Part shown: positions 1 through 5,549 of the stretch, piece after piece
How the letters are laid out: each line of letters begins with the position of its first letter
Numbering within the stretch: the stretch's first letter is position 1
Program-made: the position numbers and the translations under genes
The notes under the pieces: model-generated
What the model saw: only the letters and a program-made list of their open reading frames with translations
The model's database searches: none
What the model was told of the DNA's origin: nothing
NCBI GenBank assembly: GCA_017614185.1
Contig: JAGACI010000009.1
Coordinates: forward strand, 1-5,549
Reading direction: 5' to 3'
Source: Lachnospiraceae bacterium
Lineage (GTDB): Bacteria; Bacillota_A; Clostridia; Lachnospirales; Lachnospiraceae
DNA length: 5,549 nt

Positions 1-741
1 AACGTCCGGAACGTCCAAAAGTTCCGTGCATTCGTTTAGCAGAATGTTTCTTGGAAGATATACATTTCCGTCAAGCGTTGCGTTAAAGAGGACATACATT
101 ATTCCGCTTCTGATTCTGAATTCCGAATCGGCCAGAATTCCGATTTTGGCTGCTATTTCATCCGCAGTTTTAAAGCCGATTCCGTCGATATCCTCGGCAA
201 GCTTGTAAGGGTTTTCCCTGAGGATTGTATAGAGAGCCATTCCATAGGTGTCATAGATTTTGTAAGCCATGTTCGGGCTTATTCCGTATCCCGACAGGTA
301 CAAAATAGCGTCCCTTTGCTCTTTTCGGTTTTCAATCTGATTGCCTATATCCCTTGCTTTTGCGGGACTGATTCCCTTTATCTCGGAAAGTCTCTCGGGC
401 TCTTCCTCCATAATTCTAAGTGTGTCGTCACCGAACTTCTTAAGGATTCTCGAAGCAAGCGCAGCACCGATTCCCTTTACGGCACCGCTTCTTAAATATC
501 TCTCGACGCTTTCCCTGTCGGTAGGAAGCATTACCTCATGAGAGGATACCTTAAACTGCTCACCATAAGTAGGGTGAGTTGTCGTCTCACCCGTCAGTGA
601 CAGAGTCTCCCCTTCGGCAAGGTCGGGGAAGAAGCCTACGCAGACTATCTCTTCGCCCGCACTTATGAAATTCATAACCGTGTAACCATTCTCTTTGTTA
701 TGAAAAATAATATGGTCCACGTAACCCTTAATGTTTTCCAT
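1..741 (-). CDS. recD2: RecD2-type ATP-dependent DNA helicase, N-terminal part (3' end beyond window)
   Basis: This is an open frame of 247 codons from ATG at 741-739 to the window edge without a stop; the gene continues beyond position 1. The start MENIKGYVDHIIFHNKENGY and the stretch around GFFPDLAEGE and TGETTTHPTYGEQF (about residues 35-68) match the N-terminal OB-like domain of Firmicute RecD2 (YrrC). After it come helix-hairpin-helix segments: VKGIGAALASRILKKFGDDT (88-107), LSEIKGISPAKARDI (118-131) and DIDGIGFKTADEIAAKIG (184-201). RecD2 is a 5'-3' superfamily 1B helicase acting in DNA repair and recombination without RecBC; a full protein is roughly 750 residues. The Walker A and B motifs would lie further downstream, so ATPase activity cannot be judged here. 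ATG 741 is supported by AAAAAGGG five bases upstream and by the match to the family's N-terminus. The gene starts 57 bp after the preceding gene, beyond a terminator, so it is probably a separate unit. Confidence 0.9.
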   Translation of the reverse strand, partial: MENIKGYVDHIIFHNKENGYTVMNFISAGEEIVCVGFFPDLAEGETLSLTGETTTHPTYGEQFKVSSHEVMLPTDRESVERYLRSGAVKGIGAALASRILKKFGDDTLRIMEEEPERLSEIKGISPAKARDIGNQIENRKEQRDAILYLSGYGISPNMAYKIYDTYGMALYTILRENPYKLAEDIDGIGFKTADEIAAKIGILADSEFRIRSGIMYVLFNATLDGNVYLPRNILLNECTELLDVPDV

Positions 742-746
742 TTAAA

Positions 747-754
747 CCCTTTTT
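747..754 (-). promoter_or_regulatory. Ribosome binding site of recD2
   Basis: On the minus strand AAAAAGGG lies five bases before the ATG at 741. It is weaker than the AGGAGG sites of the flagellar genes upstream, but it is the only purine-rich match near this start and it decides the start codon. Confidence 0.6.
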
Positions 755-756
755 GC

Positions 757-784
757 AAAAATAAAGGACTGCCTTCGGCAGTCC
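757..784 (-). terminator. Intrinsic terminator after the mreB-flagellar rod unit
   Basis: On the minus strand GGACTGCC - GAA - GGCAGTCC forms a perfect 8-bp GC-rich stem with a three-base loop (784-766). It is followed at once by TTTATTTTT (765-757), the layout of a Rho-independent terminator. It begins 14 bp after the stop codon of the rod-binding protein gene and ends just before the recD2 ribosome binding site. It therefore most likely ends the mreB-flhO-flgG-flgJ transcript and insulates recD2. On the plus strand the same stem is followed only by CAAAATTTT, and no plus-strand gene needs it. Confidence 0.85.
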
Positions 785-798
785 CAAAATTTTAATTC

Positions 799-1173
799 TT
801 ATATGCTTTCGGTCTCGTCCGTCGCAGGTTTTACCGAATAGTTTCTCTTCATCTGCTCATACATCTGCTTGGCTAAGCCTATGCTGTTGGTCTCGGTAGA
901 GGTCTTTGCAAGTTTTTTGTAAAGCTCATCCTTGTAAAAATCGACCATGGTGTCCATGGATGAGGAGGAGTTGTCTGCCTTAACCACCGTCTTCTCCATG
1001 CCTTTAAATACCTGCTCGAGAAAATATGCTTCGAATTCCTTGCAGGCATCCATGAGCTCGTCATCTGTTTTCTCGGCTGCGTTGTTAAGAACGCCCTTAA
1101 GCTCATTGGTCTTCTGATTGGAAATCTGTGAGGACAGTAAACCCTGATATGCCGACAAATTAGAAATATCCAT
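799..1173 (-). CDS. flgJ: FlgJ-type rod-binding protein (single domain, no muramidase)
   Basis: This 124-residue protein matches the rod-binding domain found at the N-terminus of proteobacterial FlgJ. The conserved part spans about residues 38-110: DDELMDACKEFEAYFLEQVFKGM (37-59), then a polar Ser-rich linker (67-72), then DFYKDELYKKLAK (78-90) and SIGLAKQMYEQMKR (97-110). FlgJ of E. coli has about 310 residues with a C-terminal glucosaminidase/muramidase domain; here the protein stops straight after the rod-binding part. In the family this domain acts as a cap or scaffold for assembly of the flagellar rod in the cell wall. There is no Sec signal peptide, as expected if it leaves through the flagellar export apparatus. 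The ATG at 1173 follows TAAGGAG by six bases, and the TAA there is the stop of flgG, which suggests translational coupling. It is the last gene before the terminator. The exact role in this organism is inferred from family and position. Confidence 0.85.
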   Translation of the reverse strand: MDISNLSAYQGLLSSQISNQKTNELKGVLNNAAEKTDDELMDACKEFEAYFLEQVFKGMEKTVVKADNSSSSMDTMVDFYKDELYKKLAKTSTETNSIGLAKQMYEQMKRNYSVKPATDETESI

Positions 1174-1179
1174 AGTCTA

Positions 1180-1186
1180 CTCCTTA
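1180..1186 (-). promoter_or_regulatory. Ribosome binding site of flgJ overlapping the flgG stop codon
   Basis: The minus strand reads TAAGGAG, then six bases, then the ATG of flgJ. TAA is the stop codon of the upstream rod gene, so the terminating ribosome covers the site for the next gene. This arrangement typically couples translation of the two products. Confidence 0.75.
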
Positions 1187-2005
1187 TCTCCTTAAGTTGT
1201 TAGCCTGCTGCATCATCTCATCGGATGCCTGGATAGCTTTTGAGTTCATCTCATATGCTCTCTGTGTGATAATCATGCTTACCATCTCATCGGCAACCTG
1301 TACGTTTGACTGCTCCAAGTATCCCTGTAAAAGCTTACTTCTCTGAAGAGCTCCGTTTGTTGCCTCGTTAAGTGCGGGGCCGCTAGCATCGGATACAGAG
1401 TAGATTGTGCTGTCTTCCTTGGTAAGGCCGGCAGGGTTATTGAACTGATAAAGTCCTATAGCGAATCCCATAGGCTGTGGAACGTTGTTCTCATCGGGAT
1501 AGCAAACTGTTCCGTCGGCTGTAACGGTAATTCTTGATGTCACATACTGGTCTCTGGGGAGAGTCATCGGCTGTCCTGTTGTACTGAGAACAGGAAGTCC
1601 TTCTGTGGTTGTAAGAACCAATGTATTGTTAGTACCGAGAGTCCATGTGAAATCACCGTTTCGGGTATAGTGAGTCTGTCCGTCGTTACCTTTAACGGCG
1701 AAGAATCCTTCACCCTCAATGCAGAAAGCTGTATCGCTTTCTGTAGCATTGGCGGCTCCCTGTTTAAAAATCGAAATCATGGAAGCATTTCTGACACCAA
1801 GTCCAACCTGAGCTCCTACGGGCTTTGTATCGCCGTTTGCGGATGTGGTCTTGGTCTGGATTGTCTGATAAAGCAAAGATTTGAATTCGTTAACCGTGGT
1901 CTTGAATCCGACGGTATTAACGTTTGCAAGGTTATTGGCAATTGTGTCCAAATTAACCTGCTGAGCGTTCATGCCTGAAGCGGCACTCCATAAACTTCTT
2001 ACCAT
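1184..2005 (-). CDS. flgG: Flagellar basal-body distal rod protein FlgG (FlhP of Bacillus)
   Basis: This 273-residue protein is full length for FlgG (about 260-270). The N-terminal rod motif runs MVRSLWSAASGMNAQQVNLD (1-20) and IANNLANVNTVGFKTT (22-37), followed by FKSLLYQTIQ (41-50), close to the FlgG form LLYQTI. The middle domain carries the family hallmarks GEGFFAV (98-104) and YTRNGDF (113-119). The C-terminal coiled part (225-273) holds QGYLEQSNVQVADEMVSMI and QRAYEMNSKAIQASDEMM. FlgG polymerises into the distal rod that crosses the peptidoglycan and connects to the hook. The terminal heptad-rich helices pack in the rod core. There is no Sec signal; export is through the flagellar type III apparatus. 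It follows the FlhO-type gene by 34 bp, as flhP follows flhO in B. subtilis, so flhP is an equally valid name. The ATG at 2005 has AGGAGG eight bases upstream. Confidence 0.93.
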   Translation of the reverse strand: MVRSLWSAASGMNAQQVNLDTIANNLANVNTVGFKTTVNEFKSLLYQTIQTKTTSANGDTKPVGAQVGLGVRNASMISIFKQGAANATESDTAFCIEGEGFFAVKGNDGQTHYTRNGDFTWTLGTNNTLVLTTTEGLPVLSTTGQPMTLPRDQYVTSRITVTADGTVCYPDENNVPQPMGFAIGLYQFNNPAGLTKEDSTIYSVSDASGPALNEATNGALQRSKLLQGYLEQSNVQVADEMVSMIITQRAYEMNSKAIQASDEMMQQANNLRR

Positions 2006-2013
2006 TTGGTCTT

Positions 2014-2019
2014 CCTCCT
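2014..2019 (-). promoter_or_regulatory. Ribosome binding site of flgG (flhP)
   Basis: A perfect AGGAGG lies eight bases upstream of ATG 2005 on the minus strand. It fixes the start codon and implies strong translation, as expected for a structural protein needed in many copies. Confidence 0.85.
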
Positions 2020-2025
2020 GCTTTC

Positions 2026-2043
2026 TTAATCCTTAAGGATTAA
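2026..2043. repeat. 18-bp perfect palindrome over the flhO stop codon
   Basis: TTAATCCTTAAGGATTAA is identical on both strands. It spans the stop codon of the FlhO-type gene (2042-2040) and ends six bases before the AGGAGG of the next gene. As RNA it could fold into a 7-bp stem with a UUAA loop. No T-tract follows, so it does not look like a terminator. It may modulate coupling or mRNA stability, or be chance in AT-rich sequence. Confidence 0.5.
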
Positions 2044-2813
2044 AGCTTTCCGGTCTGATTAGCTGCGTACTCGAGAGTCTGATCGTACGCCTGAATAATC
2101 TTCTGATTACTCTCGTAAGCTCTTGTGATGGAAATCATATTAACCATCTCAGTAACTACCGAGAGATTGGCGGTCTCGAGATAACCGGAATAGACTTCCG
2201 CATCAGCTGCTTTGGTTTTGTAACCTTCTACGGGCTCGAAGTAAGTCTCACCGTATTTAAGGAGATAATCATAATCCTCAAAATCGGTAAGTCTCAATGT
2301 TGCCACGGTTACACCATTCTGGCTGATACTTCCGTCACGATTGACAGTTGCATCTACGAGGGGATTAAGCTTGATTCTTCCTGCTGTTCCCAAAACGTAG
2401 TCGCCGTCCTTGGTAACAAGATATCCGTCCTTGGTAAGTGTAAAATCACCTGCTCGGGTGTACTTCGTTGAAGTTACCCCTGCCTTGTTCGTAAATTCAA
2501 TTGTGAAGAATCCGTTTCCGCCAAGGGCGAGATCATAGGTATTACCTGTGGTCTGGAAAGGTCCCTGGTCGTAATTGGTATAGGATTCTCCGATTTTGAC
2601 ACCGGGATTGTTGATGCCTACTCTCTTGGGCAGGACACCAACATCTGATGTATCTTTAAGTCTGAAAGCGAGAATGTCATCAAAGGACTGGCTTGTGGAG
2701 CCTTCCTTCTTAAAGCCGACCGTAGTGGAGTTGGCCAGGTTGTTGGTCATAATGTCCATTCGGTTCTGCTCATTTCTCAAACCCGTATAAGCGGTATACA
2801 GTCCTTTTAACAT
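2040..2813 (-). CDS. flhO: Flagellar rod / hook-basal body protein, FlhO (FlgF) type
   Basis: This 257-residue protein belongs to the flagellar rod and hook family. The N-terminal motif is MLKGLYTAYTGLRNEQNRMD (1-20) with MTNNLANSTTVGFKKEG (22-38). The middle domain shows YDQGPFQTTGNTYDLALGG (81-99), GFFTIEF (101-107) and YTRAGDFTLTKDGYL (118-132). The C-terminal helix (208-257) contains SGYLETANLSVVTEMVNMI and TRAYESNQKIIQAYD. These features separate it from hook proteins, which are usually longer. It sits directly downstream of mreB and upstream of a FlgG homologue, the order mbl-flhO-flhP of B. subtilis, which supports FlhO, a rod subunit corresponding to FlgF. It should be secreted by the flagellar export apparatus and built into the rod below FlgG. 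The ATG at 2813 follows AGGAGG by six bases. FlgF and FlgG paralogues are similar, so the subtype relies partly on position. Confidence 0.88.
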   Translation of the reverse strand: MLKGLYTAYTGLRNEQNRMDIMTNNLANSTTVGFKKEGSTSQSFDDILAFRLKDTSDVGVLPKRVGINNPGVKIGESYTNYDQGPFQTTGNTYDLALGGNGFFTIEFTNKAGVTSTKYTRAGDFTLTKDGYLVTKDGDYVLGTAGRIKLNPLVDATVNRDGSISQNGVTVATLRLTDFEDYDYLLKYGETYFEPVEGYKTKAADAEVYSGYLETANLSVVTEMVNMISITRAYESNQKIIQAYDQTLEYAANQTGKL

Positions 2814-2819
2814 TCGCTG

Positions 2820-2825
2820 CCTCCT
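2820..2825 (-). promoter_or_regulatory. Ribosome binding site of flhO
   Basis: AGGAGG lies six bases before ATG 2813 within the 21-bp gap to the mreB stop. The gap is too short for a promoter of its own, so this gene is most likely cotranscribed with mreB unless a promoter lies inside mreB. Confidence 0.85.
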
Positions 2826-2834
2826 GTGGATTGC

Positions 2835-3827
2835 TTACTCTTCTCTGTAGCCTGCCTGGAATTCCACGTACTTACCGGTTCCGATTGCAACCGCTGTCAT
2901 GGGATCTTCCGCAGTCATTGTATTGATACCTGTTCTGTCATAGATAAGGTCTTCAAGTCCGTTAAGTAAGCTTCCGCCACCTGTAAGGACAATGCCTCTG
3001 TCGGCAATGTCGGCAGCAAGTTCCGGAGGTGTCTTCTCAAGTACGCTGTGAATTACCTCAATAATCTGCTGGGTGGGCTCTCTTAATGCTTCCTCCGTCT
3101 CATCGGAAGAAACACGGACTGTCTTGGGAAGACCTGTTACGAGGTTACGTCCTCTGACGTCCATATAATCAACCTCAGCTCTCTTAAATGCCGAGCCGAT
3201 CTTTATCTTAATATCCTCAGCGGTTCTCTCACCGATAAGGAGGTTATGCTTCTTACGCATATAACGAACGATAGCTTCATCAAAGTCATCGCCTGCAACC
3301 TTAACCGATGCACTTACAACCGCACCGCCAAGGGAGATAACTGCGATATCTGATGTACCACCGCCTATATCAACAATCATGTTGCCGCAAGGCTTACTGA
3401 TATCGATACCTGCACCGATAGCTGCTGCGATAGGCTCCTCAATGATGGAAACCTCTCTTGCGCCTGCCTGGTAGGTAGCGTCCTCAACTGCCTTCTTCTC
3501 AACTTCTGTTACGCCTGAAGGAACACAAACTGCGATTCTGGGTTTACGGAATGTTCTCTTTCCGAGAGCTTTCTGGATGAAATACTTCATCATCTTCTCA
3601 GTTACTGTATAGTCAGAAATAACACCCTGTCTCAAGGGTCTTACTGCTACGATGTTGCCGGGTGTACGTCCAAGCATTAAACGTGCATCCTCACCGATTG
3701 CCTTAATCTTATCGGTGTCTCTGTCAAAAGCTACAACTGAGGGCTCCTTAAGCACAACGCCCTTGCCTCTTATATAAACAAGGATGCTGGCAGTTCCCAA
3801 ATCGATTCCAATATCTGCATACTGCAT
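2835..3827 (-). CDS. mreB: Rod shape-determining actin-like protein MreB/Mbl
   Basis: This 330-residue protein has the normal MreB length (about 330-345). It carries the actin-fold ATP-binding motifs: phosphate-1 IGIDLGTA (6-13), the conserved IIEEP (128-132), phosphate-2 DIGGGTSD (153-160) and the adenosine motif GIVLTGGGSLLNGL (278-291). MreB-specific stretches include MLGRTPGNIVAVRPLRQGVI (51-70) and TPPELAADI (266-274). MreB filaments lie under the membrane and direct the elongation machinery that builds lateral cell wall. No mreC or mreD follows; instead two flagellar rod genes do, as with mbl in B. subtilis, so Mbl is a reasonable alternative name. I chose ATG 3827. An in-frame TTG at 3890 would add 21 residues, but it lies only four bases after the -10 box and so could not be usefully within the transcript. 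The family's N-terminus also fits MQYADIGIDLGTA. AAAGGGG lies ten bases upstream, slightly far. Confidence 0.94.
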   Translation of the reverse strand: MQYADIGIDLGTASILVYIRGKGVVLKEPSVVAFDRDTDKIKAIGEDARLMLGRTPGNIVAVRPLRQGVISDYTVTEKMMKYFIQKALGKRTFRKPRIAVCVPSGVTEVEKKAVEDATYQAGAREVSIIEEPIAAAIGAGIDISKPCGNMIVDIGGGTSDIAVISLGGAVVSASVKVAGDDFDEAIVRYMRKKHNLLIGERTAEDIKIKIGSAFKRAEVDYMDVRGRNLVTGLPKTVRVSSDETEEALREPTQQIIEVIHSVLEKTPPELAADIADRGIVLTGGGSLLNGLEDLIYDRTGINTMTAEDPMTAVAIGTGKYVEFQAGYREE

Positions 3828-3837
3828 ATGATAATTA

Positions 3838-3846
3838 CCCCTTTCT
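3838..3846 (-). promoter_or_regulatory. Ribosome binding site of mreB
   Basis: AGAAAGGGG lies ten bases upstream of ATG 3827 on the minus strand, at a somewhat long spacing. It supports the internal ATG over the in-frame TTG at 3890. Confidence 0.6.
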
Positions 3847-3894
3847 GTGGTAAAAGATTCGTACAAAAATAAAAGTGCGCAAACACACAACCTA

Positions 3895-3922
3895 ATTATA
3901 ACGCATCTTTTCCGTTTTTCAA
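3895..3922 (-). promoter_or_regulatory. Sigma-A-type promoter of the mreB-flhO-flgG-flgJ unit
   Basis: On the minus strand TTGAAA (3922-3917, five of six to consensus), a 16-base spacer, and TATAAT (3900-3895, perfect) point toward mreB. The region upstream of the -35 box (about 3928-3950) is AT-rich and could act as an UP element. The expected transcription start near 3888 gives a leader of about 60 bases. Housekeeping expression fits mreB, which is needed in all growing rod-shaped cells. Confidence 0.8.
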
Positions 3923-3954
3923 AGGGGCACAGTTATTAAATTTCTATAAAGACT

Positions 3955-3982
3955 ATATCGGCGAAGCAGTAAAAAAACATTA
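3955..3982 (-). promoter_or_regulatory. Possible sigma-D (sigma-28) flagellar promoter
   Basis: The minus strand holds GCCGATAT (3962-3955), identical to the -10 consensus of the flagellar sigma factor SigD. A -35-like TAAT (3982-3979; consensus TAAA) lies 16 bases upstream, where 14-16 is usual. Transcription would start near 3948, read through the sigma-A promoter, and reach mreB and the rod genes. The element overlaps the hairpin after uvrA, so the match could be a by-product of that stem. I searched by eye for the same -10 core elsewhere in the window and saw no other copy. Confidence 0.35.
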
Positions 3983-3994
3983 CCGCTTCGCCGA
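3958..3994. terminator. Hairpin after uvrA, possibly a bidirectional terminator
   Basis: TCGGCGAAGC (3958-3967) pairs perfectly with GCTTCGCCGA (3985-3994). Inside, after one mismatch, GTAA pairs with TTAC around a loop of seven bases. The stem begins 11 bp after the uvrA stop codon. Read on the minus strand it is preceded by an A-tract and followed by ATATAGTCTTTATAG, which is only moderately T-rich. Read on the plus strand it is followed by AATTTTT, a better tail. It probably ends uvrA transcription and may also stop antisense transcription into uvrA. Confidence 0.65.
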
Positions 3995-4005
3995 ATTTTT
4001 AATGA

Positions 4006-5549
4006 TTATTTCTTATTCTTTTTACTCTTGCTGTCCTTAAAAATCTTAGCAAGGAACTGTCCCGTATAAGACTTTTCTACCTTGGCGACCTCCTCAGGGG
4101 TACCCTTTGCTATAACGGTTCCTCCCTTGTCTCCGCCCTCGGGTCCCATATCGATTATGTAGTCGGCAGTCTTTATGACATCAAGGTTATGCTCGATTAC
4201 AATGACGGTATTGCCCGAGTCGGCAAGCCTGTGAAGAATATCTACAAGCTTGTGTACATCCGCAAAGTGAAGTCCTGTTGTGGGCTCATCAAGGATATAT
4301 ATCGTCTTGCCGGTTCCCTTCTTTGAAAGCTCCGTTGCAAGCTTGATTCGCTGGGCCTCACCACCCGAAAGAGTGGTCGAAGGCTGGCCAAGCTTAATGT
4401 AGCATAAGCCAACATCATAAAGGGTCTGTATCTTACGTTTTACGGTAGGCACGTTCTCAAAGAAAGGAAGTGCTTCCTCAACAGTCATGTTAAGGACATC
4501 ATATATGCTCTTGCCCTTGTACTTAACCTCAAGGGTTTCTCTGTTGTATCTCTTTCCTCCGCAGACCTCGCAGGGTACATATACATCGGGAAGGAAATGC
4601 ATCTCAATCTTTATGATACCGTCACCGGAACAGGCCTCACATCTTCCGCCCTTAACGTTAAAGCTGAATCGTCCTTTGCTGTAGCCCTTTGCCTTGGCAT
4701 CGGTTGTCGATGCAAAGAGGTCTCTTATCATATCAAAGACACCTGTGTAGGTTGCAGGGTTGGAACGAGGCGTACGTCCAATGGGTGACTGATCTATATC
4801 AATTATCTTGTCGAGCTGTTCTGCTCCGACTATTCCCTTGTGCTTACCGGGAATTGTTCTTGCTCTGTTTAATGTCTTCGCAAGACTCTTCTTAAGTATT
4901 TCATTGATAAGTGAGCTCTTTCCGGAGCCTGAAACGCCTGTAACGCAGGTCAATACTCCGAGAGGAATATCAACGTCTATGTTCTTTAAGTTATTTTCGG
5001 CAGCCCCAAGGACCTTAATGTATCCTGTAGGTACTCTTCTGACCTTCGGAATGGGGATACTTAACTTGCCTGACAGATACTGTCCTGTAATGGAGTCCGG
5101 ATTATTCATGATATCCTCTGCGGTTCCGATGGCGACAACTTCTCCACCTTCGCTTCCCGCTCCGGGCCCGATATCCACAATGCAGTCCGCTTCTCTCATT
5201 GTTTCCTCATCATGTTCAACTACAATGAGAGTATTTCCAAGGTCTCTTAAGTTCTTAAGAGCCTGTAAAAGCTTTCCGTTATCTCTCTGGTGAAGACCAA
5301 TGCTCGGCTCATCAAGGATATAGCATACGCCTACAAGGCCTGAACCAATCTGGGTTGCAAGCCTTATTCTCTGGGCCTCTCCGCCGGAGAGTGATCCGGT
5401 GCTTCTTGCAAGGGTCAGATAATCAAGTCCGACATTCTTAAGGAATCCTACTCTGGCCTTAATCTCTTTAAGCAAAAGATGTCCGATTGCTTCCTGCATC
5501 TTAGTAAGCTTCATGTTCTCGAGGAAAGTGCTTAACTTCTCGATTGACA
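4006..5549 (-). CDS. uvrA: UvrABC system protein A, C-terminal part (5' end beyond window)
   Basis: The frame is open from the window edge to TAA at 4008-4006 and gives 513 complete codons of a protein that normally has about 940, so the first ATP-binding half is largely missing. An ATG at 5514 is internal, since conserved UvrA sequence ([10 protein letters not shown]) precedes it. In order there are the first ABC signature [14 protein letters not shown] with Walker [16 protein letters not shown]; the second Walker [11 protein letters not shown] (4938-4909); a zinc finger C-X2-C-X19-C-X2-C (cysteines at 4641-4639, 4632-4630, 4572-4570, 4563-4561); the second signature [16 protein letters not shown]; Walker [17 protein letters not shown]; and the switch histidine in [12 protein letters not shown]. 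UvrA dimers find bulky DNA lesions and load UvrB. All key residues visible are intact. The tail is very Lys-rich ([10 protein letters not shown]). The promoter, often shared with uvrB in Firmicutes, is outside the window. Confidence 0.97.
   Translation of the reverse strand, partial: SIEKLSTFLENMKLTKMQEAIGHLLLKEIKARVGFLKNVGLDYLTLARSTGSLSGGEAQRIRLATQIGSGLVGVCYILDEPSIGLHQRDNGKLLQALKNLRDLGNTLIVVEHDEETMREADCIVDIGPGAGSEGGEVVAIGTAEDIMNNPDSITGQYLSGKLSIPIPKVRRVPTGYIKVLGAAENNLKNIDVDIPLGVLTCVTGVSGSGKSSLINEILKKSLAKTLNRARTIPGKHKGIVGAEQLDKIIDIDQSPIGRTPRSNPATYTGVFDMIRDLFASTTDAKAKGYSKGRFSFNVKGGRCEACSGDGIIKIEMHFLPDVYVPCEVCGGKRYNRETLEVKYKGKSIYDVLNMTVEEALPFFENVPTVKRKIQTLYDVGLCYIKLGQPSTTLSGGEAQRIKLATELSKKGTGKTIYILDEPTTGLHFADVHKLVDILHRLADSGNTVIVIEHNLDVIKTADYIIDMGPEGGDKGGTVIAKGTPEEVAKVEKSYTGQFLAKIFKDSKSKKNKK

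Noticed and set aside
879..1106. 75-codon minus-strand frame inside flgJ
   Set aside because: It is a shifted frame of a well-recognised rod-binding domain; the composition is odd and no family resemblance is seen.
1670..1978. 102-codon plus-strand frame opposite flgG
   Set aside because: It is antisense to the conserved N-terminal half of FlgG, with no good ribosome binding site or promoter seen.
3865..3888. Attenuator-like hairpin at the start of the mreB leader (GTGTG-TTTG-CGCAC then TTTTATTTTT)
   Set aside because: The stem has only five pairs, one of them G-U, and would begin at the very first transcribed base from the sigma-A promoter; too weak to call a terminator, though a longer transcript from the sigma-D-like site would contain it fully.
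4808..5293. 161-codon open frame on the plus strand opposite uvrA
   Set aside because: It lies wholly within strongly conserved uvrA sequence on the other strand. The translation is low in recognisable motifs and rich in Ser, Pro and Leu, as expected for the complement of a coding frame.
1..5549. A novel defence, mobile or RNA-based system
   Set aside because: All six coding regions are recognisable housekeeping or flagellar genes, gaps are short (at most 178 bp), and no direct repeats, insertion-sequence ends, tRNA-like folds or CRISPR spacing were seen.

Overview
The window reads as chromosomal backbone from a motile, Gram-positive member of the Clostridia, most likely a flagellated Lachnospiraceae (Roseburia/Butyrivibrio-like). 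This rests on strong AGGAGG-type ribosome binding sites, moderate GC, the protein sequences themselves, and the gene order mreB/mbl - flhO - flhP, which is also found in Bacillus subtilis. The family assignment is inference; no rRNA or other marker is present. All six genes lie on the minus strand, so transcription runs from high to low coordinates.

Region by region: 5549-4006 is the C-terminal 513 residues of UvrA, the damage-recognition ATPase of nucleotide excision repair; its start lies outside the window. A 178-bp gap (4005-3828) holds a long hairpin after the uvrA stop, a very good sigma-A-type promoter (TTGAAA-16-TATAAT), and a possible flagellar sigma-D/sigma-28-type promoter overlapping the hairpin. 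From 3827 to 799 runs a compact four-gene unit: an MreB/Mbl actin-like protein, two flagellar rod proteins (FlhO/FlgF-type and FlgG/FlhP-type), and a FlgJ-type rod-binding protein without a muramidase domain. Gaps are 21, 34 and 10 bp, each with a clear ribosome binding site, and the unit ends in a hairpin-plus-T-tract terminator (784-757). Below it, 741-1 is the N-terminal 247 residues of a RecD2-type DNA helicase, cut by the window edge before its ATPase motifs.

How the genes fit together: the central unit couples the cell-shape cytoskeleton with the flagellar rod, the part of the basal body that must cross the peptidoglycan, and adds the small protein that probably assists rod assembly. 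Two DNA-repair genes flank it and appear to be separate transcription units.

I found no mobile element, CRISPR array, RNA gene, toxin-antitoxin pair or unfamiliar multigene system. The most interesting signal is the sigma-D-like promoter element upstream of mreB; the remaining observations are modest.
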